This document shows positions 7,878 through 14,283 of a DNA stretch of 14,347 bases, in pieces; position 1 is the first letter of the stretch; each line of letters opens with the position of its first letter. The DNA comes from an uncultured Clostridium sp. (GTDB taxonomy: Bacteria > Bacillota > Clostridia > TANB77 > CAG-508), in assembly GCA_900555615.1 (NCBI GenBank), contig USMB01000038.1, positions 1 to 14,347 on the forward strand. The letters run 5' to 3'. Made by a program: the position numbers and the translations under genes. Below the pieces are notes generated by a model that saw only the letters and a list, made by a program, of their open reading frames with translations, was not told the origin of the DNA and searched no databases.

Positions 7878-8037
7878 ATGCTAGCAATGCTAAATTATCT
7901 CCAAGAGCTGTTACAAAAGCAGCTAGAATAGCTAAATCATCTGCATCAAATTGTTCACTTATAACAACTGCTAAAGATGCAGCTAATCCAACCAAATTAT
8001 AACCAGAGCAATTATTACAATTAGATTTTGAATCCAT
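7861..8037 (-). CDS. Small unknown protein of 58 residues with CxxC start
   Basis: I place the start at the ATG 8037-8035 (MDSKSNCNNCSGYN...), because GAGGTGG lies 6 bases before it; an in-frame GTG at 8046-8044 would overlap that SD. The protein has two Cys near the start (CNNC), a hydrophobic helix (GLAASLAVVISEQF), an acidic turn (DADD), a second helix (LAILAAFVTALGDNLALLAS) and ends in Cys. The pattern resembles a family of very small uncharacterised Firmicutes proteins (possibly the DUF6774 type), but I cannot confirm this. It lies 53 bases after recR on the same strand and could be read through from that operon. Its 3' end overlaps the 3' end of the converging glycosyltransferase gene. 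Confidence 0.65.
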   Translation of the reverse strand: MDSKSNCNNCSGYNLVGLAASLAVVISEQFDADDLAILAAFVTALGDNLALLASTKEC

Positions 8038-8039
8038 AA

Positions 8040-8080
8040 AAGCCACCTCATTATATGATATGAGGTGGCTTATTTTTTTG
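8040..8080. terminator. Hairpin: terminator for the plus strand, SD-sequestering hairpin for the minus strand
   Basis: A perfect 12-bp stem AAGCCACCTCAT/ATGAGGTGGCTT (8040-8051 / 8060-8071) with an 8-base loop is followed on the plus strand by TATTTTTTTG, a good intrinsic terminator for the glycosyltransferase transcript. On the minus strand the same stem contains GAGGTGG, the ribosome binding site of the 58-residue gene, with only a short T run after it. Confidence 0.75.
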
Positions 8081-8090
8081 TGATTATATT

Positions 8091-8690
8091 TTATAACTCT
8101 CTTCTTCCTTCCAAAGCTTTTGTTAAAGTAATCTCATCTGTATATTCCAAATCTCCACCAACAGGAATTCCATGAGCTATTCTTGTAACTTTGATTCCTA
8201 ATGGCTTTATTAGTTTTGATAAATACATTGCTGTTGCTTCCCCCTCTACCCTAGGGTTTGTTGCAAGTATTACTTCTTTTACAGTTCCATCCATAAGACG
8301 TGCTAATAATTCTTTTATTTTTATATCATCTGGTCCAATTCCATTCATTGGAGATATAGAACCATGTAAAACATGATAAACTCCTTTAAATTCATGAGTT
8401 TTCTCCATTGCAATAATATCTCTAACATCTTCCACTACGCAAATAACTGATGGATCCCTTTTTGGATTTCCGCAAATTGGACATGGATCTGTATCTGAAA
8501 TATTATAACATTTACTACAATATTTTAAATTCTTTTTTGCATTTATAATAGAAGAAACAAACTCATTGGTTTCTTCTTCTGATGCGTTTAACATATAAAA
8601 TGCTAATCTTGCAGCTGTCTTATTTCCTATACTTGGTAATTTTTCAAAGCTCTGTATAAGTTTTTCTATTGATGGTGAATACATTGACAT
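8091..8690 (-). CDS. recR: Recombination protein RecR
   Basis: RecR works with RecO and RecF to load RecA at gaps in DNA during recombinational repair. The 199-residue length is standard. Domains in order: N-terminal helix-hairpin-helix (~10-30, KLPSIGNKTAARLAFYML), a four-Cys zinc site (C58, C61, C70, C73), the Toprim domain (~80-175, including VVEDVRD and ATNPRVEGEATAMYL) and the C-terminal Walker-B-like end (ARIAHGIPVGGDLEYTDE pattern, here TRIAHGIPVGGDLEY). The start at 8690 is favoured by AAGGAG 7 bases upstream; a second ATG lies two codons in. It is the last core gene of the dnaX-ybaB-recR run, 17 bases after ybaB. Confidence 0.97.
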   Translation of the reverse strand: MSMYSPSIEKLIQSFEKLPSIGNKTAARLAFYMLNASEEETNEFVSSIINAKKNLKYCSKCYNISDTDPCPICGNPKRDPSVICVVEDVRDIIAMEKTHEFKGVYHVLHGSISPMNGIGPDDIKIKELLARLMDGTVKEVILATNPRVEGEATAMYLSKLIKPLGIKVTRIAHGIPVGGDLEYTDEITLTKALEGRREL

Positions 8691-8707
8691 ATGTTTTCTC
8701 CTTGTAA

Positions 8708-9049
8708 CTACATTAATCCTGGGATATTATATTTTCCCATAGAAGCTGCTTGAGCATCATCTACTTGTTTAAATGCTTGATTTAAACATGTTACAATTAA
8801 ATCTTGTAACATTTCAACATCATCTGGATCTACAACATCTTTTTGTAAAGTTAAGCTTAATATCTCTTTTTGTCCATTTACTTTTGCTGTTACTGCTCCT
8901 CCACCTGCTGATGCTTCAAATTCTTTTGCTGCAAGCTCTGTTTGTGATTTTTCTAAATCTGCTTGCATCTTTTTTGCTTCTTTCATTAAATTGTTGATGT
9001 TCATTCCACCAAATCCTCCCATTCCTGGGAATCCTCCTCTTTTTGACAT
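8708..9049 (-). CDS. ybaB: YbaB/EbfC family nucleoid-associated protein
   Basis: This is a 113-residue DNA-binding protein of the YbaB/EbfC family, which forms tweezer-like dimers. Family hallmarks are visible: a Gly/Met-rich start (GGFPGMGGFGGMNINNLMKEAKKMQ), the helix rich in Lys/Gln, the central strands (ASAGGGAVTAKVNGQKEILSL) and the DPDDVEMLQDLIV segment, followed by helix 3. In nearly all bacteria it lies between dnaX and recR, as here, and it is translated from its own AAGGAGG 17 bases after dnaX ends. Its precise role is unsettled; nucleoid organisation or a link to replication/repair is proposed for the family. Confidence 0.96.
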   Translation of the reverse strand: MSKRGGFPGMGGFGGMNINNLMKEAKKMQADLEKSQTELAAKEFEASAGGGAVTAKVNGQKEILSLTLQKDVVDPDDVEMLQDLIVTCLNQAFKQVDDAQAASMGKYNIPGLM

Positions 9050-9066
9050 TTCCTATTCCTCCTTAA

Positions 9067-10677
9067 TTATTCTATTACGCCAAATGGTATATCAAATTCA
9101 TTCGCAAAATTTGATAATTCTTGTTCTTCTGTCATTTCGCCTTCGCTCTGTGGCTTTGTATCTATATATTTTATTTGCATTGTTTTTCCACATGCAATTG
9201 AAACTTGTTTTACTATTTCTGCTTTATTCTCTGGATTTTCTAATACTGTTTTTCCAAATGGTGTTAATCCCTTAGGAAATTCTATTCCAACAGTCATATC
9301 ATTTACTTCAATAGCGTCTGTATTTAACAAATTCGTATATAACATTATTTTTCCATTAGCTTTAAAATTATTTACAACATCTTTCCAATATTGTGCAGGC
9401 TTTTTATCTTTTCCTATTCCTGCAATTGCACTTATTGCATTACTTTTAGGTGCCGTTGTATTTGTTGTTCTTTTAATTGTTTGAGATTGTACTCTTACTC
9501 CACCACCAGATCTTAAATAATTTTCTATTTTATCTAATCTAGCATATACATCTGAATTATCTGAATCTCCACCGTTTCCTGTTGGAGAAGCTGATGAAAT
9601 TTCTTTATCACATAATCTTATAATTCCTGCTTGGAATATAATCAATCTCTGTGTAGAACTTTTCATATCATTTTCAAGTTTTGATAATTCACTTATTAGC
9701 CTTATAGCCCTATCTTTTGAGACTTTTTCAGCTAATGTTTTTAAATTTGCAAAATCATTTTCATTATATATTGTTAATTTTTGACCTGTTTTTACCATCA
9801 AAATATCTTTTACATATTTTATAATTTCCCAAAGTAAATTATTTAAGTCTTTTCCTTCATCTAAGACTTTGGTAATTGATTCCATTGCTTCATCTATATT
9901 ATATTCAATAATTGCTTCTGTAATGCTATGAATATAAGTAATCTTAGGAATTCCGACTAATTCTTTTATCTTATCTTCATCAATATTATTTTCACCATCT
10001 TGTACACATCTCTCTAAAATAGATAATGCATCTCTCATTGCTCCTTCTGATAGTGAAGCTATAATATTTAATGCTTGTGGTGTTATACTTATATTACTCT
10101 CTTTGCAAACAATTTCTAATCTTTTTATAATATCTTCATTTGAAATTCTTTTGAAATCAAATCTTTGACATCTTGAAAGTATTGTTGCTGGCAATTTTTG
10201 CGGTTCTGTTGTTGCCAAAATAAATTTTACATGTTCTGGTGGCTCTTCCAATGTTTTTAACAAAGCATTAAAAGCTCCTTGAGATAACATATGTACCTCA
10301 TCTATAATATATACTCTATATTTTGCTTTTGTTGGTAAAAAATTTACTTCTTCCCTAATAGAACGAATATCTTCTACACTATTATTAGATGCCGCATCCA
10401 TTTCTACAATATCTGTTAATGAGCCATTTAACGCAGCTTTGCATATTTCACATTCATTACATGGTTCTCCATCCTTAGGATTTAAGCAATTTATCGCACG
10501 TGCTAAAACTTTAGCTGATGTAGTTTTTCCAGTTCCTCTTCCCCCATTAAATAAATACGCATGTCCTACCCTATTAGCCATTATTTGATTTCTTAGCGTT
10601 CTTGTTATATGTTCCTGACCAACCATTTCTGCAAATGTTTGTGGTCTAAATTTTCTATAAAGCGCTGTGTACCCCAT
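9067..10677 (-). CDS. dnaX: DNA polymerase III subunits gamma/tau
   Basis: This 536-residue AAA+ clamp-loader subunit opens and loads the beta sliding clamp and, as tau, couples polymerases in the replisome. Visible features: N-terminal MGYTALYRKFRPQTFAEMVGQ, Walker A GGRGTGKT (45-52), zinc-binding Cys at 64, 73, 76 and 79, Walker B DEVH (126-129), the arginine-finger motif SRC (168-170) and sensor 2 GAMRDALS (~212-219). Domain III ends near 360. The variable tail to 536 is Gly/Ser/Asn-rich, followed by a folded segment (~410-515) as in Gram-positive tau. I saw no A-AAA-AAG slippery site at the domain III/IV border, so only the long form is predicted. It is directly downstream of the SRP RNA. 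The ribosome binding site (GAAGGATG) is moderate. Confidence 0.97.
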   Translation of the reverse strand: MGYTALYRKFRPQTFAEMVGQEHITRTLRNQIMANRVGHAYLFNGGRGTGKTTSAKVLARAINCLNPKDGEPCNECEICKAALNGSLTDIVEMDAASNNSVEDIRSIREEVNFLPTKAKYRVYIIDEVHMLSQGAFNALLKTLEEPPEHVKFILATTEPQKLPATILSRCQRFDFKRISNEDIIKRLEIVCKESNISITPQALNIIASLSEGAMRDALSILERCVQDGENNIDEDKIKELVGIPKITYIHSITEAIIEYNIDEAMESITKVLDEGKDLNNLLWEIIKYVKDILMVKTGQKLTIYNENDFANLKTLAEKVSKDRAIRLISELSKLENDMKSSTQRLIIFQAGIIRLCDKEISSASPTGNGGDSDNSDVYARLDKIENYLRSGGGVRVQSQTIKRTTNTTAPKSNAISAIAGIGKDKKPAQYWKDVVNNFKANGKIMLYTNLLNTDAIEVNDMTVGIEFPKGLTPFGKTVLENPENKAEIVKQVSIACGKTMQIKYIDTKPQSEGEMTEEQELSNFANEFDIPFGVIE

Positions 10678-10714
10678 AATTTCACATCCTTCATAAAGAA
10701 AATGGTGTGATTGT

Positions 10715-10839
10715 CAATCTCTCTATGGAAAACAACGCCCACATAAAAGTATCTACTTATTGCTGCTTCCTTCCGGACCTGACAAGGTTCATAGGCTTCT
10801 ATTGAGTTTGTTTTCCATACAGAGGTCAACCCTCATACC
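10715..10839 (-). ncRNA. ffs: Small signal recognition particle RNA (4.5S-like)
   Basis: The Ffh-binding S domain is unmistakable on the minus strand: CAGGTCCGGAAGGAAGCAGC (near 10780-10760), with the GGAA tetraloop and the asymmetric internal loop. The arms above it close into a long helix whose base is TATGGAAAACAA pairing with TTGTTTTCCATA (10819-10808 / 10735-10724), extended by CTCT/AGAG. A small hairpin, GAGG-GUUGA-CCUC, lies at the 5' end. The size (~120 bases) indicates the short bacterial type without a full Alu domain; the ends are estimated from the promoter and the base pairing. It guides nascent membrane and secreted proteins to SecYEG through Ffh. The position between tadA and dnaX is the classic Firmicutes context. 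Confidence 0.92.
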
Positions 10840-10846
10840 ATTCATT

Positions 10847-10876
10847 ATTATATACTGTAATTATTAAATTTGCAAG
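10847..10876 (-). promoter_or_regulatory. Promoter of the SRP RNA (and probably dnaX-ybaB-recR)
   Basis: On the minus strand, TTGCAA (10876-10871) and TATAAT (10852-10847) are 18 bases apart. The start would be near 10840, matching the RNA's 5' side. No clear terminator follows the SRP RNA, so transcription may continue into dnaX. Confidence 0.6.
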
Positions 10877-10901
10877 TATTTTTTATTAATTTTAATTCCA
10901 T

Positions 10902-11645
10902 TTAATTTTCCATTCTCTTGAAAATTATTCCTTTTAAATCTGTTATATCAATTCCAACAGTTCCTTTTTCTATTATATCCCCTTGTGGCACATCAATATT
11001 AACCTGTGCTTGATATTTTTTCTTGCTCTTTAAATTTATAATAATATCAAAGGTTATCTTAGTTTGCAAATCTTCTTGTTTTATATTTGTCAATTTCAAT
11101 AACTGGCTATAATTTATTTGTTCTTCATTATTTGAAATATATGTTGCCAAATTATTTATAGCATACCTAAATGCAACAATTCCTCCTTGATTTGAAATTT
11201 TTTCCTCTTTTATATTTGATTCTAATTCACCATTATATGTAATTTCTGTAATTTCATTTTCCTGTGAATTTGTAAACATTCTTTTTTCTTCTGTTACAGG
11301 TTTATATAGTTTCGTTTCTCCTAGTTTTTTTTCTTTATTTATATCAATATTTTTTATTTCTACACTATCTATTATTTCAGTTTTTCCATACCCAGAATTT
11401 TTTTCAATATAAATATATATATCATTATTTTGATTTACATTAAAATTCCACTTTTCACTTGCGTTATCTTTTTCAGTTCCTTCTACACTTTCTACTAAAG
11501 AGATTTTAGTAATTTTAAATGGCATATTTGCCTCTCCCTCTACTTGATATCTCAAAATAAATATACCACCAACACATAATATTGCAAAAATAATAACAAT
11601 TACCATTACAATGTGAAAAATTTTCTTATTTATATTTCTATACAT
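10902..11645 (-). CDS. Membrane-anchored protein of unknown function, coupled to tadA
   Basis: This is a 247-residue protein with one N-terminal membrane helix (~9-32), followed by an extracytoplasmic domain rich in beta-strand-like alternation and Lys/Glu/Asn. I recognise no catalytic motif. The start overlaps the last 8 bases of tadA (ATG at 11645, tadA stop at 11638-11640), with GGAGG inside the tadA end, so translation is coupled. It separates tadA from the SRP RNA. An envelope-facing role is inferred only from topology. No obvious terminator lies between its stop and the SRP RNA promoter. Confidence 0.8.
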   Translation of the reverse strand: MYRNINKKIFHIVMVIVIIFAILCVGGIFILRYQVEGEANMPFKITKISLVESVEGTEKDNASEKWNFNVNQNNDIYIYIEKNSGYGKTEIIDSVEIKNIDINKEKKLGETKLYKPVTEEKRMFTNSQENEITEITYNGELESNIKEEKISNQGGIVAFRYAINNLATYISNNEEQINYSQLLKLTNIKQEDLQTKITFDIIINLKSKKKYQAQVNIDVPQGDIIEKGTVGIDITDLKGIIFKRMEN

Positions 11646-12120
11646 TTTTTCCTCCGTTACTTTTTAATTTTCTCAACTCTTTAAAAAATTGTTTTAATAA
11701 GCTTTCACAATCTTCTTTTAATATTCCTTTTTCAACTTCTGGTTTGTGATTAAATTTATAATCCTCAAATAAATTAAGAACAGAACCAACTGCACCAGTT
11801 TTTTCGTCCATAGCACCAATATAAACTTTTTTTATTCTTGAATGAATAATTGCTCCCGCACACATTGTACATGGTTCTAATGTTACATACATTTCACAAT
11901 CAATTAATCTCCATGATTTTAATTTTTTACTTGCTTTTTGTATTGCTAATATTTCTGCATGTTTTGTTGTGTCTGTTTTACTTTCTTTTTGATTATATGC
12001 TCTTGCTATTATTTTTCCGTCTTTTACAATTATAGCTCCAACTGGTACTTCTAATTTTTTATAGGCTTTTTCCGCTTCTTTTAATGCTTCTTTCATGAAG
12101 TACTCTTTTGTTTTTTCCAT
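11638..12120 (-). CDS. tadA: tRNA-specific adenosine deaminase TadA
   Basis: The enzyme deaminates adenosine-34 to inosine in the anticodon of tRNA-Arg(ACG), allowing it to read CGU, CGC and CGA. The 160-residue length is typical. The zinc-dependent deaminase motifs are intact: HAE (His54, Glu56 as proton shuttle) and PCTMC (Cys84 and Cys87 as zinc ligands). VPVGAIIV (25-32) and the C-terminal helix (ESLLKQFFKELRK) also match the family. The ribosome binding site (AAGAGAGTG) is weaker than those of the neighbours. It is first in the tadA-to-recR run and has its own strong promoter. Confidence 0.96.
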   Translation of the reverse strand: MEKTKEYFMKEALKEAEKAYKKLEVPVGAIIVKDGKIIARAYNQKESKTDTTKHAEILAIQKASKKLKSWRLIDCEMYVTLEPCTMCAGAIIHSRIKKVYIGAMDEKTGAVGSVLNLFEDYKFNHKPEVEKGILKEDCESLLKQFFKELRKLKSNGGKNV

Positions 12121-12143
12121 TTAATCACTCTCTTTTCGTTTAT

Positions 12144-12172
12144 ATTATATGTTTTTTTCTTTTTTTTATCAA
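12144..12172 (-). promoter_or_regulatory. Promoter of tadA
   Basis: On the minus strand, TTGATA (12172-12167) and TATAAT (12149-12144) are separated by 17 bases made almost only of A. The predicted start is near 12137, leaving a short ~17-base leader. Confidence 0.7.
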
Positions 12173-12229
12173 GTGTTTTTATTAGATTATTTATATAATG
12201 CATTTTCTTCTCCTTCAATTGCTTTTTCC

Positions 12230-12259
12230 AAAAAAATGATGTGTAAATAAATACACACC
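12230..12259 (-). terminator. Terminator downstream of the lectin-like gene
   Basis: The stem GGTGTGTA/TACACATC (12259-12252 / 12245-12238, one G-U pair) is followed by ATTTTTTT on the minus strand. It closes the FGE-like unit before the tadA promoter. Confidence 0.78.
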
Positions 12260-12289
12260 ACTCTTCTAATTTATTTAATTCTTATTTCG

Positions 12290-12331
12290 AGCTCCTTTTA
12301 GTGCATCGCTACACAGGACTCAGAGCTACCT
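12290..12331 (-). other. G+C-rich segment with imperfect hairpin just after the variable region
   Basis: Immediately after the stop codon, on the minus strand, TCCTGTGT and GCAC-TAAA-AGGA can form a bulged hairpin around AGCGAT, and GAGCTC lies next to it. The segment is much richer in G+C than the neighbouring A+T-rich spacer. In studied DGRs the sequence that directs mutagenic homing (IMH) and a hairpin lie at this place. The assignment is inference. Confidence 0.3.
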
Positions 12332-12490
12332 TTAATAAAGTGCTACTCTGCACCCAATGTCGTATGTGGCATTGGCCATAGAGCTGACGCCGCGGCTAGA
12401 AGCCGGATAACTACTGCCCGTAAAGTCGTAATAACCTCCTCGAAAGGCAGAAGGACCGTAGATGCTAGAAGTATATTCGAGCGTCCATTC
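12332..12490 (-). other. Putative DGR variable region at the 3' end of the lectin-like gene
   Basis: From Trp165 to the stop, about 49% of bases are G or C by hand count (77 of 156), far above the surrounding gene. Codons ending in C or T dominate in clusters (AGC ATC TAC; TAC GAC TTT; AGC CGC GGC GTC AGC TCT; GCC AAT GCC; TAC GAC ATT), as expected if AAC/AAT template codons were randomised at A. The scaffold residues of the fold (RGG, YPAS-R, G-RVAL) are kept. The position at the extreme C terminus of a C-type-lectin/FGE fold is where DGR variable regions occur. Template repeat and reverse transcriptase are not in this window. Confidence 0.6.
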
Positions 12491-12979
12491 ATATACATTT
12501 CCTGCTAAATCATATATTCCCATTTTGCTAAAACTATCGCTTGCTCCTGTTGATAATAAGATAATTTCACTAGCAGTTTTTGTTTTTTCTGTTGCTGTTG
12601 CCCAAGGTTGTAAAGAAGAATTTTTGTATTCTGCATATTTTAAATTTTCATTTGTTATATTCCATGCATTATTGTAGTAATTTCCCCAACTTGTACTATT
12701 TGTTTTTAAATCTGCTTGCGCTGTTCCTTTTTTCTCTAAATATTTTAATGTTAAATCCCATTGTACTCCAAACATTAAACTTGTTGTTTTATCTCCATGT
12801 TCCATATTACTTGCTAATGTTTGTGCTTGACTACATGTTACATAAGTATATGGGTATGCATTTTGTTTTATTACTGGTGTTTCTGTTAGTGTTGTATTTG
12901 ATGTTCTTGGTGCATCTTCTATTCCAGTTTCGTATTTTCCAATGTAAAATCCACCGTTTTGGTATACACTTTTTAACAT
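12332..12979 (-). CDS. FGE/SUMF1-like (C-type-lectin-fold) domain protein, probably 5'-truncated; DGR-type target
   Basis: The 215 residues read from the first ATG match the formylglycine-generating-enzyme-like fold: NGGFYIGKYETG (8-19), CSQAQTLA, YDLAGNVYEWT (156-166), FRGGYYD (179-185) and the terminal GCRVALY. The catalytic Cys pair of true FGE is not evident, so a ligand-binding lectin-like role is more likely. The ATG at 12979 has no SD. The same frame stays open 29 codons upstream, with family-like residues (YTDTYYSNATTGLTSEQYTE), back to TAG at 13067-13069. A terminator lies just beyond and no promoter is clear. The N-terminal part, perhaps a pilin-like or secretion segment, therefore seems missing, and this may be a silent cassette. 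The last ~52 codons have unusual composition (see the variable region entry). Confidence 0.7.
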   Translation of the reverse strand: MLKSVYQNGGFYIGKYETGIEDAPRTSNTTLTETPVIKQNAYPYTYVTCSQAQTLASNMEHGDKTTSLMFGVQWDLTLKYLEKKGTAQADLKTNSTSWGNYYNNAWNITNENLKYAEYKNSSLQPWATATEKTKTASEIILLSTGASDSFSKMGIYDLAGNVYEWTLEYTSSIYGPSAFRGGYYDFTGSSYPASSRGVSSMANATYDIGCRVALY

Positions 12980-13081
12980 CTTTTGTTTTAATTCTGTGTA
13001 TTGTTCACTTGTTAATCCTGTTGTTGCATTTGAATAATATGTGTCTGTATATTGAATTTTTTTCCTCTACACATCTTTATA

Positions 13082-13131
13082 CAAAAAATTCTATATAGTA
13101 AACTTTTACATTTACTATATAGAATTTTTTT
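13082..13131. terminator. Strong terminator, 20-bp perfect stem
   Basis: The arms 13083-13102 and 13111-13130 (core ATTCTATATAGTAAA and its complement) pair without mismatch around the loop CTTTTACA, with T runs on both sides. It lies 19 bases after the membrane protein stop on the minus strand and cuts the lectin-like fragment off from that transcript. Confidence 0.88.
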
Positions 13132-13149
13132 ATATTTAAATTGCTATAA

Positions 13150-14283
13150 CTATTCTATACTTAAAATTCCTGTTAATTCTGCTAAACTTATCGTAGCATA
13201 GCACCCCATATCCATACTTATAAATACAATTTTATTATTTTTTATGAATCCATAAATTATCAATGTATCCCCCATATATGAATATTCATATCTAACATTA
13301 TTATAAGTAAAACTTTTAAATTCCATATCTAAATATCCATATTCCTTACCATTTATGTTCCATCTTCTACCTTTTGGATTATTTGGAGTTTCATTGTCTA
13401 CTGCTATAATTATATCTCCCAAAACAGAACTTTTTTCAATAAATTTCACATTATCTAACAAAATATCTTCTTTCACTTTTAATGATTTAGCAAGTTTAAA
13501 ACTCACATTATTTATTATCTCTGTAGTATAATTAACATCTATGTTATCATAAGTATCTGATAATAATTTTATTTTATTTTCTATATTACTTTTAGGAGAA
13601 TATATTATTTCCCTCCACAAAAATAGTAATACTACAAAAATTATTACTATAAATCCTGCAATTTCTAGTACAACATTTTTATTATTTTTATTATCCTCAT
13701 AAGAATTTACCATTCTATTATAGTATTGATAAAAATATGGAATAATAGAAATTGCAAATATTAACATACGTATATAATATATATATCCTCCAAAAGGACT
13801 AATGTAATTAAATACAAATATGCAACCTAATATGCAGCCAAAAGCAACTAATATACTTGTACATATATATGCTTTTTTTATAAAATTTTCTAAAATTATT
13901 ATTTTTCTAAAAAATATTATTATTAAAAAAAATAGGAGTACCAACAAATATATCACAATCACAAGATTAATAAGTTCATATATTGCATTTTCTATTCCAT
14001 ATTTAAAAAGCAGTGAATCTATTGATATCCTTGTAACTTCGCAAAAAATATTTATTATAATTGTTATTATTAAAATAATACTTGAGAATTTCATAAAATC
14101 TTTGCCAGACTTTATTTTAATTAATGCACTTATAAAATAAATCATTGTTCCTATTATAAATAAATTACTAGGTATAGCATAAATAATACTATTATTAACT
14201 TGATAAACTAACATAATTATTGAAACAACACACATTACTAATCCTAAAGTTATAGATTTTTTTAAATCTTCAAAATCTTTCAT
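13150..14283 (-). CDS. Multi-pass membrane protein of unknown function
   Basis: This is a 377-residue protein with about seven hydrophobic segments between residues 10 and 225 (roughly 11-27, 32-54, 67-88, 102-126, 137-158, 164-185 and 206-224). A soluble C-terminal domain of about 150 residues follows; it contains KGRRWNINGKEYGYLDMEF and a strand-rich end (DTLIIYGFIKNN, ISMDMGCYATISLAELTGIL). I recognise no transporter, kinase or enzyme motif. An SD, GGAG, lies about 9 bases before the ATG. Base composition is even more A+T-rich than the core genes, in line with an accessory gene. A strong terminator follows. Its promoter would lie at or beyond the window end (14284-14347), where I see nothing convincing. 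Confidence 0.75.
   Translation of the reverse strand: MKDFEDLKKSITLGLVMCVVSIIMLVYQVNNSIIYAIPSNLFIIGTMIYFISALIKIKSGKDFMKFSSIILIITIIINIFCEVTRISIDSLLFKYGIENAIYELINLVIVIYLLVLLFFLIIIFFRKIIILENFIKKAYICTSILVAFGCILGCIFVFNYISPFGGYIYYIRMLIFAISIIPYFYQYYNRMVNSYEDNKNNKNVVLEIAGFIVIIFVVLLFLWREIIYSPKSNIENKIKLLSDTYDNIDVNYTTEIINNVSFKLAKSLKVKEDILLDNVKFIEKSSVLGDIIIAVDNETPNNPKGRRWNINGKEYGYLDMEFKSFTYNNVRYEYSYMGDTLIIYGFIKNNKIVFISMDMGCYATISLAELTGILSIE

Noticed and set aside
7861..7900. Inverted repeat TTTAGCATT/AATGCTAAA at the convergent gene ends as a terminator
   Set aside because: No T run follows on either strand and the loop is long.
9360..9440. AAAAAG in dnaX as a possible programmed -1 frameshift site
   Set aside because: The context is T AAA AAG, not A AAA AAG, so the upstream codon cannot re-pair, and it lies far after domain III.
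10678..10720. Terminator after the SRP RNA
   Set aside because: Only very weak pairing (CACA/TGTG) and no T run; read-through into dnaX seems more likely.
10605..10829. Minus-strand ORF across the SRP RNA
   Set aside because: It covers the SRP RNA and the dnaX start in another frame and has no family features.
12093..12203. Small minus-strand ORF (36 codons) starting ATG at 12203 with a good GAAGGAG upstream
   Set aside because: It is Lys-rich low-complexity sequence over the tadA promoter and runs out of frame into tadA; most likely chance.
12580..13098. 172-codon plus-strand ORF opposite the lectin-like gene
   Set aside because: Its Leu/Phe-rich composition is the mirror of an A+T-rich gene on the other strand; it also runs through the terminator hairpin.
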